Below, in pieces: positions 53,479 to 62,067 of a DNA stretch of 64,000 nucleotides. The stretch lies in the NCBI RefSeq assembly GCF_001998865.1, contig NZ_CP019607.1, positions 1,550,001 to 1,614,000 of the forward strand, given 5' to 3'. Both the position numbers and the translations under genes were made by a program. The notes under the pieces are model-generated. The model was not told the origin of the DNA, made no database searches, and worked only from the letters and a program-made list of their open reading frames with translations. Within the stretch, counting starts at the first letter, position 1. Each line of letters opens with the position of its first letter. Origin of the DNA: Tessaracoccus flavescens. GTDB taxonomy: Bacteria; Actinomycetota; Actinomycetes; Propionibacteriales; Propionibacteriaceae.

Positions 53479-54623
53479 GCGGTGCGCTCCCGGATCAGGT
53501 CGAGTTCGCGGGCGATGGTCGCGTCATACCCGCACTGGCGGCGCACCCGGTCGGCCGCGGCAGCCGAGAGGGCTGGCATTTCTTCGGGATGGTCGACGAT
53601 CCACGAGATGGCCTCGGCGAAAGCGATCGGATCGTCGGGGCGGGGAAGCAGCGAACTCGCGTCGTCGGTGAACTCGGGGATCGCGGCGACCGGGTTGGTG
53701 ATGGTGACCATGCCGCTCGACATCGCCTCGCCGAGCATCACGCCCTGGGTGTCGAAGCGGGTCGGGCAGAGGTAGACGCCGTGGTCGAAGTGCTCGGCCG
53801 CCATCTCGACCGGAGTCGAGTAGCGCTCCTCGATCCGGACGTTGGCGAACCCGCGCAGGCCTGACGTCTCGGTGGCGAACAGCGGTCCGAAGCCGCGCAC
53901 GGTGATGCTCAGCCGGTCGAAACCGGGTCGGTGGGCGAGGTGTTCCAGGGCGCGCAGGGCGATGTCGTTGCCGTAGTTGCGCACGGTGAATCCGCGCATC
54001 AGCAGCAGCTTCGTCGCCTCGTCAGGGCGACGGACGCGGGCCCTGAAGAGCTCGGTGTCGATGTGGTTGGGGATGACGTGGGAGACGCGGGAGTCCACTC
54101 CGACGTCGAAGTGGGCGAGGTCCCGCTGGAACGCGGAGACGAACACGACCGCCGCCTCGCCGTCGTCGAAGAGTCGGCCGGCCGCCCTGAACCGGCCGGC
54201 GTTGAGCTGGCGGCGCTGCTGGGTGATGGCGGACAGTTCCCTTGACGTGTGGTTGCTGGCCAGGCGTCGGTAGTCGCGCAGTTCGTAGCCGTGGAACCAC
54301 ACGGCGAGCCTCGCGGAGGGAACCTCGTCGAGCAGGTTGTCGATGACGCCCGGGTCGGGCGAGTGGGCGAGCACCGCGCACCTGGCGCCCGCAGCGTCCT
54401 TCAGCAGCGGCGTGAGCCCGGAGGCCGGAATGCTCAGGAGGTCGACGGCGTCGACCTCGTGGCGGGCGGGCTCGGTTCCGGAGAGGTCGATCACCGCGCC
54501 GCGAAGGCCTGCGCGCTGGTAGGCCTGCACCCGGGTGCGGACGAACTCTCCGCCGTTGCGCCATCCGCGTGGGTAGCGGGGCGTGACCAGGACGTAGTCG
54601 AGGTCGGTGAAGTCGGGGGTCAT
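53475..54623 (-). CDS. Glycosyltransferase family 4 protein
   Basis: 382 aa, starting VLVTPRYPRGWRNGGEFVRT after a short leader. The GT4 C-terminal domain has VSHVIPNHIDTELFRARVRR, KLLLMRGFTVRNYGNDIALR, and the donor motif FDTQGVMLGEAMSSGMVTIT (E-x7-E type). ATG 54623 overlaps the upstream coiled-coil gene stop by 4 bp, and its stop overlaps the next gene, so three genes form one transcript. Confidence 0.88.
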   Translation of the reverse strand: MTPDFTDLDYVLVTPRYPRGWRNGGEFVRTRVQAYQRAGLRGAVIDLSGTEPARHEVDAVDLLSIPASGLTPLLKDAAGARCAVLAHSPDPGVIDNLLDEVPSARLAVWFHGYELRDYRRLASNHTSRELSAITQQRRQLNAGRFRAAGRLFDDGEAAVVFVSAFQRDLAHFDVGVDSRVSHVIPNHIDTELFRARVRRPDEATKLLLMRGFTVRNYGNDIALRALEHLAHRPGFDRLSITVRGFGPLFATETSGLRGFANVRIEERYSTPVEMAAEHFDHGVYLCPTRFDTQGVMLGEAMSSGMVTITNPVAAIPEFTDDASSLLPRPDDPIAFAEAISWIVDHPEEMPALSAAAADRVRRQCGYDATIARELDLIRERTA

Positions 54624-54967
54624 GACGACGAGCGCACCTGCCGGACAACCTTGCCGGCCGTGCGGCGGGCCTTGCGCACGGCACGCTCAGCCAGACCGGG
54701 CGGCGGGGGTGGCGGCGCGGCTGGTCTCGCCTTCAACGACGCGTTCTCGGCGGTGAGCCGCTGCACCTCGTCACGAAGCTCCTTCGCCTCGACGATGACG
54801 GCCTCGAGTTCCTGTTCGCGGACGCTGAGCCGCTTGGCAAGGGCCTGGAGTTCGCCGTCCGTCTCTGCGGCGCTCGCCGCCATGCGGGTCATGTCCTCGC
54901 GGGTCTTCTCGAGCTCGCGCTGGAGCAGGAGCCGGAGACGCTCGTTGTCGTCGGCGGAGTCGCTCAT
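54620..54967 (-). CDS. Coiled-coil protein, 115 aa
   Basis: No family recognised. ATG 54967 is used; an upstream extension is Arg-rich and unlikely. Residues 8-75 form a clear coiled coil (RLRLLLQRELEKTREDMTRM; ELEAVIVEAKELRDEVQRLT), then a Pro run and a basic tail (KARRTAGKVVRQVRSSS). First gene of the glycosyltransferase operon, so it may scaffold or anchor those enzymes. That role is inference. Confidence 0.75.
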   Translation of the reverse strand: MSDSADDNERLRLLLQRELEKTREDMTRMAASAAETDGELQALAKRLSVREQELEAVIVEAKELRDEVQRLTAENASLKARPAAPPPPPPGLAERAVRKARRTAGKVVRQVRSSS

Positions 54968-54990
54968 GGCTGGCAGTCTATCCATCGCGA

Positions 54991-55386
54991 TCAGGCGGCC
55001 GACTCGTCGGGCTGGTGAACCCCGAACACGTTTCCGTCGGGATCGAGGAAGTATCCCTGCCACGCCATCCCGGGCAGCGCGGTCTTCGGCACCGCCACCT
55101 CTCCCCCGTTACCGAGGATGGTCTCGGCGACCGCATCGAAGCTCTCCACCCCCATGGCCAGCACCGCAGCGCTGACGGGATTGTCGTCGACGACCGGTAC
55201 GCGTCGCTGCACAAGCGCACCGTTGATGCCTGGTTCCTCGTCCTGGCCGGTCACGATGGCGAAGTACGGCTGACCGGCGTACTCGCTGAAGTCCTGATAA
55301 CCCCAGCCGAACACGGCGGAGTAGAAGTCACGGGCCCGGTCGAGGTCGTCGACGTGGAGCTCGAAGTGGATGGGTCGGGAGGCCAT
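54991..55386 (-). CDS. VOC-family (glyoxalase/bleomycin-resistance fold) protein
   Basis: 131 aa from ATG 55386 (SD GAAAGGTGG). N-terminal module: IHFELHVDDLDRARDFYSAV, FGWGYQDF. Second module: VAETILGNGGEVAVPKTALP and GYFLDPDGNVFGVHQPD. Metal-ligand positions His (HFELHV) and Glu/Asp appear partly kept. Substrate is unknown; such proteins range from glyoxalases to antibiotic-binding proteins. Confidence 0.88.
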   Translation of the reverse strand: MASRPIHFELHVDDLDRARDFYSAVFGWGYQDFSEYAGQPYFAIVTGQDEEPGINGALVQRRVPVVDDNPVSAAVLAMGVESFDAVAETILGNGGEVAVPKTALPGMAWQGYFLDPDGNVFGVHQPDESAA

Positions 55387-55464
55387 GGACGCCACCTTTC
55401 GTCGCGTCCATCGTGCCAGAGGCCAACGAGGGGCAGAGGTTTCCCACACACGTGACTTGTAGTC

Positions 55465-55640
55465 CCTTGAAGTAATTACATCTTCTTCTTACTCATAACC
55501 CCTGTGGATCCTGTGGATAACCGACATCGAGCGTAGTCGATCGGGAGATGGACGTGTTGACCGGCTGTGGATGGAACCAGAACTACACGGGGAGGATTTG
55601 TGGAGAGTCTCGGGGCGGAAAGTTATCCACAGGTGGTTCC
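55465..55640. other. oriC: Candidate oriC: AT-rich stretch plus DnaA-box cluster
   Basis: DnaA boxes: TGTGGATCC (55503), TGTGGATAA (55512, directly adjacent), TGTGGATGG (55566), TGTGGAGAG (55599) and TTATCCACA (55623). Two match the perfect 9-mer. The left flank 55470-55500 (AGTAATTACATCTTCTTCTT) is the most AT-rich sequence nearby and could be the unwinding element. Lies between dnaA and dnaN as expected. Spacing on both strands spans about 130 bp. Confidence 0.75.
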
Positions 55641-55705
55641 CCAGGCGTGGACACAGGGTTGTGCCCAGCCTCTGACCTACGATTCGAGGGCCGAGAGCAG
55701 CCCAC

Positions 55706-56479
55706 ATGGCACAGCGTGAGAGCATCCACCCAGCCGGCGAGAACCAGCGGACCCCGAAGCCGGACCGTGAACCTCCGGGTCCGGCAGACGCGGTTGCGTT
55801 CGCGATCCTGACCTTGGTCGGCTTGTGCATCGCGATCGTCGCGACGACGGTCGTCGACCCCACCGCCGCCGACGGGGCATGGACCATGGTGGCTATCATC
55901 GCGGTGCCTGCGACGGTCGTGGCCGGCGCGATCCAGATCCTGACCTACCGGCTCTCGCTCAACCGCTCGACCTCCAAGTCCGTCTGGCTCTGGCCTTTCG
56001 CGGTGCTCCCGGTGGTGCTCATGGCGGTGATGTGGTTCGCGGTCAGGGGGACCCCGGACTACTACGCCGACGGCGGCAGCGTGCTCGGCGCGTGGGCGAT
56101 GATGCTGCTTCCGCTGCTGATGGGCATGCTGCTGGGGCCGATCGTCTGGTTCTTCGTCCTGTTCCCCCTCGGCTTCCTGATCAGTGCCCTCGTTGGGCGT
56201 CTGCGCGGCGACAAGGGTGACAGTGTGCTCGTTCCGCTGATCTGGTTGGGCATCACGGCGTGCATCCTCCTGCTGACCTTCGGCGGCGACTTCGCGGGAA
56301 GGCGGCCAGGCATCTTCGCGCTGATCCCCGCCCTGACTGGCCTCCCGTTGGGATACGAGGTCCAGGTGCCGTGGATGCTGTGGGTGGTGCGGGGCTTCGC
56401 TCTCCTGTGCATCGGGCTGGCCGTGTGGGGCTGGTTGCGTCGGCGGGCCGTAGCGAGGGCAGCGGGGGCGGATTCATGA
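55706..56479 (+). CDS. Multi-pass membrane protein, unknown function
   Basis: 257 aa with six probable TM helices: AVAFAILTLVGLCIAIVATT, MVAIIAVPATVVAGAIQILT, FAVLPVVLMAVMWFAV, MMLLPLLMGMLLGPIVWFFV, LVPLIWLGITACILLLTF and WVVRGFALLCIGLAVWGWLR. The N-terminus is hydrophilic and Pro-rich. No domain recognised. It begins right after the oriC candidate and overlaps the methyltransferase fragment as ATGA. Confidence 0.75.
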   Translation: MAQRESIHPAGENQRTPKPDREPPGPADAVAFAILTLVGLCIAIVATTVVDPTAADGAWTMVAIIAVPATVVAGAIQILTYRLSLNRSTSKSVWLWPFAVLPVVLMAVMWFAVRGTPDYYADGGSVLGAWAMMLLPLLMGMLLGPIVWFFVLFPLGFLISALVGRLRGDKGDSVLVPLIWLGITACILLLTFGGDFAGRRPGIFALIPALTGLPLGYEVQVPWMLWVVRGFALLCIGLAVWGWLRRRAVARAAGADS

Positions 56480-56856
56480 CCTCCGACGCCTACGACATCG
56501 TCGCCCGGGCCTACGCCGACACCTTTCCCGACCTCAGGGCCGAGGAACCAGAGGAGATCGCGTTGATCGACCAGTTCGCCGCGCTGGCGGGCGTCGACGC
56601 GCTCGCCCTGGATGCCGGATGCGGTGCCGGCCGTGTGTCCTCCCATCTGCGCGGCCGGGGGCTGCGCGTGATCGGGGTGGACCTCTCCTCCGGCATGCTC
56701 GCGATGGCCCTGCGCGACCAGCCGTGGCTGCCGACCGCCGTCGCGACCGGTGGCGAAGCTTCTGGTGGGCTCTCACGTCTCTTCACGTGGTCTGCGGTCG
56801 TGGTGGGGGCCTTTCGTCGACGCCTCGCGCGACTTCGTGGTTACTGCGTTCCTTGA
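56476..56856 (+). pseudogene. Class I SAM methyltransferase, truncated by a repeat element
   Basis: ATG 56476. The first 90 residues look normal: YDIVARAYADTFPDLRAEEP, then LALDAGCGAGRVSSHLRGRG (SAM motif I) and VIGVDLSSGMLAMALRDQPW. After about base 56755 homology ends and the frame runs through MITE-like sequence to a stop at 56856. The C-terminal half of the fold is missing, so activity is unlikely. Confidence 0.8.
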
Positions 56857-56950
56857 GCAGGGTTGGCCCCGCGGAGCGGCGGCGCCCGTCGCCGAAAGGT
56901 ACTGATGCTGGTCTGGAGTCTTGGCCAGAGCCTTCATGCGGTCCGCGGTC
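56765..56950. repeat. MITE-like element, copy 5 (two partial units)
   Basis: A first unit (GCGGTCGTGGTGGGGGCCTT, then TCGTCGACGCCTCGCGCGAC) meets a second, CGTTCCTTGAGCAGG (56848) to GCGCCCGTCGCCGAAAGG (56899) and spacer TCTTGGCCAGAGCCTTCATG. It has replaced the 3' half of the methyltransferase gene. 56951-57076 shows nothing further. Confidence 0.7.
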
Positions 56951-57076
56951 GGTTCGGATGTCGCGGGTTCAAGTCTTGTTGTTCACCCGGGGCATCTCGT
57001 GAGCTGCCACCGCGTGCTGATGTCGACCCGCCGGATGAACCGCCCCGAAGAAACGCCGGCGAAGATCCGGCCGGGG

Positions 57077-58447
57077 TCAGGACTGCTTGATCTGGTTGGT
57101 CAGCTCGGTGACCTGGTTGTACAGTGCGCGGTCCTCGCCGATCTTCTCGCTGATCTTGCGGACCGCGTGCAGCACCGTCGAGTGGTCGCGGCCGCCGAAC
57201 TTGCCGCCGATCTTCGGCAGCGACAGATCCGTCAGCTCGCGACACAGGTACATCGCGACCTGGCGTGCCTGGGCGATGGTCTGCACGCGGCTCGAGCCGG
57301 TCAGATCGTCCATCGTGATCCCGAAGTAGCGGGCTGAGGCGTCCATGATCGTCTGCGCGTCGACCGGGGCCGCGTCGTCGGGCATGAGGTCGTTGAGGAC
57401 CTCCTCGGCAAGCGTGACCGTCATCTCCTGCTGATTGAGGCTTGCCAGCGCGGCGACGCGGGTCAGGGCGCCCTCGAGTTCTCGGATGTTGGTCGGGATC
57501 CTCGAGGCGATCAACTCCAGCACCTGGGTGCCCGCTGTGAGGCGCTGCGAGGCGACCTTCTTGCGGAGGATCGCGATGCGGGTCTCGAGGTCGGGCGGCT
57601 GGATGTCGGTCATCAGGCCCCACTCGAAGCGGGACCGCAGCCGAGGCTCCAGCGCCTCCAGCAGCTTCGGGGGCCGGTCGGAGGTCATCACGATCTGCTT
57701 TTGCGCGTTGTGCAGCGTGTTGAACGTGTGGAAGAACTCCTCCTGGGTCTGGATCTTCGATTCCAGGAACTGGATGTCGTCGACCAGGAGGACGTCGACG
57801 TCGCGGTAGGAGCTGCGGAACTCGGCCGTGCGGTTCGACGAGATCGCGTTGATGAAGTCGTTGGTGAGCTCCTCCGTCGAGACGTACTTGACCCGGAGCT
57901 GCTCGTAGTAGTTGCTGACGTAGTGCCCGATGGCGTGCAGCAGGTGCGTCTTGCCAAGCCCGGAGGGGCCGTAGATCATCAGCGGGTTGTACGACTTCCC
58001 CGGCGTCTCGGCGACAGCTGCGGCGGCGGCGTGGGCGAAGCGGTTCGAGGAACCTGCGACGAAGGACTCGAAGGTGTAGCGCGGATTGAGTCGCACTTCC
58101 TGAGGCTTGGAGCGCGGAAGCATCGGCTGGGGCGGCAGATCCGCAGGCGGTGCCGGATCCTCGACCGGCTCCTCGAGCACCACGTCGGGGTTGATCATCA
58201 CCGCGAGATGGGTGGGTTGTCCACAGGCGTCGCTCAGCCTGTCCTCGATCTGTGCACGAAGCCTGGTCTCGACCCGTTCACGCGTCGTCTCGTCCGCGAC
58301 CGCGAGCATCAGGGTGCTGCCGTGCATCTCGAGCGGACGGGTGCGGCGCAGCCAGGCGCGGGAAGACATCTCCGCTGTGGCGATGACCTCTTCCCAGAGG
58401 TTCGCCAGGTCCGGCGTCGGTGATTCGCTCACCCCACCCACTTTCAT
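57077..58447 (-). CDS. dnaA: Chromosomal replication initiator DnaA
   Basis: Initiator ATPase binding the DnaA boxes. 456 aa. Domain I is at residues 12-85 and a Pro/Glu linker follows to about 115. The AAA+ module starts [20 protein letters not shown] and contains Walker [12 protein letters not shown] (158-168), Walker [16 protein letters not shown] and sensor/box [23 protein letters not shown]. Domain IV has [20 protein letters not shown] and the signature [11 protein letters not shown]. Oriented away from rpmH. Start taken at 58447; a later GTG (VSESPTP) is possible. Confidence 0.98.
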   Translation of the reverse strand: MKVGGVSESPTPDLANLWEEVIATAEMSSRAWLRRTRPLEMHGSTLMLAVADETTRERVETRLRAQIEDRLSDACGQPTHLAVMINPDVVLEEPVEDPAPPADLPPQPMLPRSKPQEVRLNPRYTFESFVAGSSNRFAHAAAAAVAETPGKSYNPLMIYGPSGLGKTHLLHAIGHYVSNYYEQLRVKYVSTEELTNDFINAISSNRTAEFRSSYRDVDVLLVDDIQFLESKIQTQEEFFHTFNTLHNAQKQIVMTSDRPPKLLEALEPRLRSRFEWGLMTDIQPPDLETRIAILRKKVASQRLTAGTQVLELIASRIPTNIRELEGALTRVAALASLNQQEMTVTLAEEVLNDLMPDDAAPVDAQTIMDASARYFGITMDDLTGSSRVQTIAQARQVAMYLCRELTDLSLPKIGGKFGGRDHSTVLHAVRKISEKIGEDRALYNQVTELTNQIKQS

Positions 58448-58477
58448 GGCGGAACCGGTTAGTCCGCCTCGTCACTC

Positions 58478-58548
58478 GTCCACATAGTTGTCCACAAGAG
58501 GGTATAACTCTCCCTCAAGGTCTGCACCCTCGCAGGGTCTGTGGATAA
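58478..58548. promoter_or_regulatory. DnaA boxes in the dnaA-rpmH intergenic region
   Basis: CGTCCACAT (58478), TTGTCCACA (58488-58496) and TGTGGATAA (58540-58548) lie just upstream of dnaA, suited to autoregulation or a second origin sub-region. The rest of 58549-58792 carries the rpmH promoter region without a gene. Confidence 0.7.
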
Positions 58549-58792
58549 CCGGCGAGACAGAACAACGAAACTAGTGCTCTTCGCTCAGGTTCGCAAGGCG
58601 ATTTCTCGGAATCGTCGGTGTGTCGACTGGACTACACGACTGTAATTTGCTTAGTCGCTTGGCTGGACCACTGTTGGTTTGGCTAACAGGGCTCTGGGCA
58701 CGTATCGTTGACCAGTCGCCATCTTTCGGTGGCCACTTCCCCCTGCCCATCCGGGCAGTTGCCAACACTTCGACTTTAGAGGGAGTAATCCC

Positions 58793-58930
58793 ATGAGCAA
58801 GCGCACGTTCCAGCCGAGCAACCGTCGCCGCAGCCGCACCCACGGCTTCCGCACCCGTATGCGTACCCGCGCCGGCCGCGCGATCCTGAGCGCCCGTCGT
58901 CGTAAGGGTCGCGTCGAGCTCTCCGCGTAA
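58793..58930 (+). CDS. rpmH: 50S ribosomal protein L34
   Basis: 45 aa, highly basic, starting [20 protein letters not shown] and ending GRVELSA. SD GAGGGAG sits before ATG 58793. Component of the large ribosomal subunit. First gene of the rightward block rpmH-rnpA-yidD-yidC-jag-rsmG, divergent from dnaA as in most bacteria. Length and sequence are fully typical. Confidence 0.97.
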   Translation: MSKRTFQPSNRRRSRTHGFRTRMRTRAGRAILSARRRKGRVELSA

Positions 58931-58944
58931 GGACCAGGGCGTCC

Positions 58945-59292
58945 GTGCTGCCGGGTCCACGCCGTCTCAAGCGGCCAAGTGATTTCGGTACCGCTGTACG
59001 GCGTGGGTCTCGAGCCGCGACGCCGACAGTGGTGGTGCACGTGCGCCGGAACCACCTTCAAGATCCACCCGAGTTCACCCGGGTGGGTTTTGTTGTCTCC
59101 AAGAAGGTGGGCAACGCCGTGACACGCAACCGCGTGAAGCGTCGTCTACGCCACCTCGCCGTCCCCCTTGATGCACCGTTCGTGACCGACGTCGTCGTCC
59201 GGGCCCTCCCCGCTGCCGCCACCGAGCCGCAGCGCCTCGGGGAGGACCTGCGCGTCGCGTGGGAGCGGGCGTTCGCCAAGGCCGGAGCCTGA
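58945..59292 (+). CDS. rnpA: Ribonuclease P protein component
   Basis: Protein cofactor of RNase P for tRNA 5' maturation. 115 aa from GTG 58945. It begins MLPGPRRLKRPSDFGTAVRR (GTG read as Met), with central RVGFVVSKKVGNAVTRNRVK and RRLRHLA, the RNR signature helix. 14 bp after rpmH and 1 bp before yidD, so one operon. Confidence 0.96.
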   Translation: MLPGPRRLKRPSDFGTAVRRGSRAATPTVVVHVRRNHLQDPPEFTRVGFVVSKKVGNAVTRNRVKRRLRHLAVPLDAPFVTDVVVRALPAAATEPQRLGEDLRVAWERAFAKAGA

Positions 59293-59293
59293 G

Positions 59294-59587
59294 ATGCTGA
59301 AGTATCCGCTGATCTGGTTCGTCAAGGGATGGCGTCGGTTCATCTCGCCGATGTACGGGGACGTATGCAAGTTCCATCCGACGTGTTCGGCCTACGGGCT
59401 GACCGCGCTGGAGACCCATGGCGCCGTCAAGGGCGTCGGGCTGATTTCCAGGCGCCTGGCCCGCTGCCACCCGTGGTCAATGGGTGGCGTGGACTATGTG
59501 CCGGGCACGCCGGAGGCGGCTGCCTGGGCCCAACAGAATCAAGATGTTTCCCGGGACCAGGCGTCCCACTCGATTGAGGTGTCTTAA
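59294..59587 (+). CDS. yidD: Membrane protein insertion efficiency factor YidD
   Basis: 97 aa. LIWFVKGWRRFISPMYGDVC, KFHPTCSAYGLTALETHGAV and SRRLARCHPWSMGGVDYVP hold the conserved Cys triad and the N-terminal amphipathic helix. Assists YidC-dependent insertion at the inner face of the membrane. ATG one base after the rnpA stop; yidC follows with no gap. Confidence 0.95.
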   Translation: MLKYPLIWFVKGWRRFISPMYGDVCKFHPTCSAYGLTALETHGAVKGVGLISRRLARCHPWSMGGVDYVPGTPEAAAWAQQNQDVSRDQASHSIEVS

Positions 59588-60712
59588 GTGATCGATCTGT
59601 TCGTGTCGCTGAATCTCTGGGACGGCTTCATGAGCGTGCTGTCCTCGATGATGCAGCCGCTCTACTGGGCAGTCTCGGGCCTGCTGGTGTTCTTCCACTG
59701 GGTCTTCACCCCGCTGCTCGGTGCAGACTCGGGATGGAACTGGGCGCTGGCCATCGTCATGCTGACGGTGACCATCCGTACCCTGCTGATCCCGCTGTTC
59801 GTCAAGCAGATCAACTCGGCTCGCAACATGCAGCTCATGCAGCCGAAGGTCGCGGAGCTGCAGAAGAAGTACGGCCACGACCGCGAGAAGCTCGGCCAGG
59901 AGACGATGAAGCTCTACCAGGAGGAGGGCGTCAACCCGATGGCCTCCTGCCTACCGCTGCTCATCCAGATGCCGATCTTCATCGCGCTGTTCCGCGTGCT
60001 GCAGGGCGTCGCGGACGGCCACATCCGCGGCACCTGGCTGAAGAACGCCCCCGAACTGGTCGACTCGCTGCAGAACGCCACCATCTTCGGCGCTCGGATC
60101 GCTGGCACCGTCTTCCCGATCACCCCCTTCGGTGCGACGCAGGTCGTCGGCATCATCCTGGTGATCGCCATGGTCGGAACCTTCTTCGTCACCCAGCTCC
60201 AGCTGCAGCGCAAGAACATGCCGCCGGAGGCGCTGACCGGCCAGGCCGCGCAGATGCAGAAGATGATGCTGTACTTCTTCCCGATCATCTACGCCGTGTC
60301 CGCCGTCGTCGTCCCGATCGGCGTGCTGCTCTACTGGCTCACCTCGAACCTGTGGACCATGGGCCAGCAGGGCCTCCTGATCCGCAACAACCCCGCCCCC
60401 AACACCCCGGCCTACATCGACTGGGAGGAGCGGATGCTCGCCAAGGGAAGGGACCCGGAGGCGATCGTCCTGGAGCGGGCGGCCAAGCGCCGCAAGAACA
60501 AGACGAAGGAGCCGCTCACCTCGCGCCTGCAGAAGGCCGCGGAGGGTGCAGGCACCTCATCCACCAGCACCGCAGAGACGGAGACCGAGGCGCCCAAGAT
60601 CGTGCGCCAGCAGGTCACCCGCCAGACGGTCCGCACGACCGAGGATGGCCGACGCATCGTGACGCGGCAGTCGCCGAAGTCGCAGCCGCGGTCGTCGCGC
60701 AAGAAGAAGTAA
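59588..60712 (+). CDS. yidC: Membrane protein insertase YidC
   Basis: 374 aa from GTG 59588. An N-terminal TM (LYWAVSGLLVFFHWVFTPLL) is followed by TM2 WALAIVMLTVTIRTLLIPLF containing the hydrophilic-groove Arg, then cytoplasmic hairpin KQINSARNMQLMQPKVAELQ, and VNPMASCLPLLIQMPIFIAL with three later helices. The basic C-terminal tail (KRRKNKTKE ... RSSRKKK) is long, as in Gram-positive homologues, and may contact ribosomes. Confidence 0.97.
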   Translation: MIDLFVSLNLWDGFMSVLSSMMQPLYWAVSGLLVFFHWVFTPLLGADSGWNWALAIVMLTVTIRTLLIPLFVKQINSARNMQLMQPKVAELQKKYGHDREKLGQETMKLYQEEGVNPMASCLPLLIQMPIFIALFRVLQGVADGHIRGTWLKNAPELVDSLQNATIFGARIAGTVFPITPFGATQVVGIILVIAMVGTFFVTQLQLQRKNMPPEALTGQAAQMQKMMLYFFPIIYAVSAVVVPIGVLLYWLTSNLWTMGQQGLLIRNNPAPNTPAYIDWEERMLAKGRDPEAIVLERAAKRRKNKTKEPLTSRLQKAAEGAGTSSTSTAETETEAPKIVRQQVTRQTVRTTEDGRRIVTRQSPKSQPRSSRKKK

Positions 60713-60746
60713 GCCACGCCTTCGGGCACGAGGAGAGGAACCTCCC

Positions 60747-61217
60747 ATGTCGAATCATGAGTCAGAGGCCAGCCTGCTGGCCGAAGGCGACCTCGTCGCC
60801 GACTACCTCGAGGAGCTGCTGGACATCGCCGACCTCGACGGTGACATCGAGAACTCGGTGCAGGATGGCCGCGCGTTCATCGTCATCGACACCGACGACG
60901 AGCGCCTCGTCGGCAAGGACGGGGAGGTCCTCGACGCCCTCCAGGAGCTGTCGCGCCTCGTCGTGATGACCGAGAACGGGCACCGTTCGCGCCTGATGGT
61001 CGACGTGGCCGGCTACCGCGCGAAGCGCCGCGCCGAGCTCGTCGTAATGGCGAAGGACGCGATCGCCGAGGTCCAGGAGACCGGCGAGCAGGTGCGCCTC
61101 GCTCCCCTGAATGCCTATGAGCGCAAGATCGTCCACGACGAGGTCGCCGCTGCCGGTCTGGTCAGCGAATCCGAGGGCGAGCCGCCGACGCGGCGCGTTG
61201 TGGTGAGCAAGCAGTGA
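60747..61217 (+). CDS. jag: Jag/KhpB-type RNA-binding protein
   Basis: 156 aa. KH domain with [20 protein letters not shown] (GxxG as GKDG) and R3H domain with [20 protein letters not shown]. Short form without the Jag N-terminal domain. RNA-binding regulator associated with cell-envelope control in Gram-positives. SD GAGAGGAA before ATG 60747. Overlaps rsmG as GTGA. Confidence 0.94.
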   Translation: MSNHESEASLLAEGDLVADYLEELLDIADLDGDIENSVQDGRAFIVIDTDDERLVGKDGEVLDALQELSRLVVMTENGHRSRLMVDVAGYRAKRRAELVVMAKDAIAEVQETGEQVRLAPLNAYERKIVHDEVAAAGLVSESEGEPPTRRVVVSKQ

Positions 61218-61843
61218 CGACCGGGTCGTCCACGGAGGCCGCGGCAGAGGAGATCCTCACCGCGGCCTTTCCGCATGCCGCCGAGGAACTGCGCAACTAC
61301 GCGGGGATCCTCGGTACGCGCGGGATCGAATGGGGACTCATGGGGCCCCGTGAGGGTGACAAGCTGTGGCAGCGCCACATCGCCAACTCGCTCGCGCTTG
61401 TCGACGTGATCAGCACCGGCGCCGAGGTAGCTGACGTGGGAAGTGGCGCGGGCCTGCCGGGCCTCCCCGTCGCCATCGCGCGGCCCGATCTGCGCGTCAC
61501 GCTGATCGAGCCCCTGCTGCGCCGCGCCAACTTCCTCAAGGAGGCCGTCGACGAGCTCGGCCTCGGCGACCGGGTCACCGTCCTGCGCAGCCGCGCTGAG
61601 GACACCAGGCAGCACTTCGACGTGGTGATCTGCCGCGCCGTCGCCCCGCTCGACCGGCTGCTCAAGTGGACCACTCCCCTGTTCGTGCCTGGCGGGATGC
61701 TGGCCGCCCTGAAGGGCGAGTCGGCCGAGGACGAGATCCGCGCCGCGGGCAACGTCCTGCGCAACGCCGGACTGAGCGCCGAGGTGCTCGAGCTCCGCGC
61801 GGCCCCCGGCGTCGAGCCGACCCGCGCCGTCAGGGTCGGCTGA
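61214..61843 (+). CDS. rsmG: 16S rRNA m7G527 methyltransferase RsmG
   Basis: 209 aa from GTG 61214. SAM motif [20 protein letters not shown], then [20 protein letters not shown] and [20 protein letters not shown] with the RAVA hallmark. Methylates G527 of 16S rRNA; loss gives low-level streptomycin resistance in other species. In most actinobacteria parA and parB follow at once; here a 224-bp gap and unrelated genes follow. Confidence 0.95.
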   Translation: MTTGSSTEAAAEEILTAAFPHAAEELRNYAGILGTRGIEWGLMGPREGDKLWQRHIANSLALVDVISTGAEVADVGSGAGLPGLPVAIARPDLRVTLIEPLLRRANFLKEAVDELGLGDRVTVLRSRAEDTRQHFDVVICRAVAPLDRLLKWTTPLFVPGGMLAALKGESAEDEIRAAGNVLRNAGLSAEVLELRAAPGVEPTRAVRVG

Positions 61844-61864
61844 CCCGGCTGGTGCACTTGGTGC

Positions 61865-62005
61865 GATGAGCACTTTTCCGGGTTCGTTCGGCGTTGCTGG
61901 GTGTCGTCTGGAGTGGATGCGTCGGGGGCAACATCGAGTCCGGATTAGTGCTCAAGGTTTCCAGGGTGCCGTGTGGGGGTGATGAGCACTTTCCGGGTTC
62001 GTTTC
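61865..62005. repeat. Direct repeat after rsmG
   Basis: GATGAGCACTTTTCCGGGTT (61865 on) and GATGAGCACTTTCCGGGTTC (61981 on) are nearly the same over about 25 bp, 115 bp apart, in the convergent gap between rsmG and the HxlR gene. Could be remnants of an unseen mobile element at the missing parAB junction. Confidence 0.55.
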
Positions 62006-62067
62006 GCTGTGCCGCAGAGGGCGGACCCCTGCCTCAGTGACTCGAGTGGTAACCCCGTGAGCGAGGG

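Noticed and set aside
56940..56995. tRNA-like 3' end (GCGGGTTCAAGTC) after the repeat
   Set aside because: No acceptor or anticodon arm can be formed upstream; isolated resemblance to a T loop.
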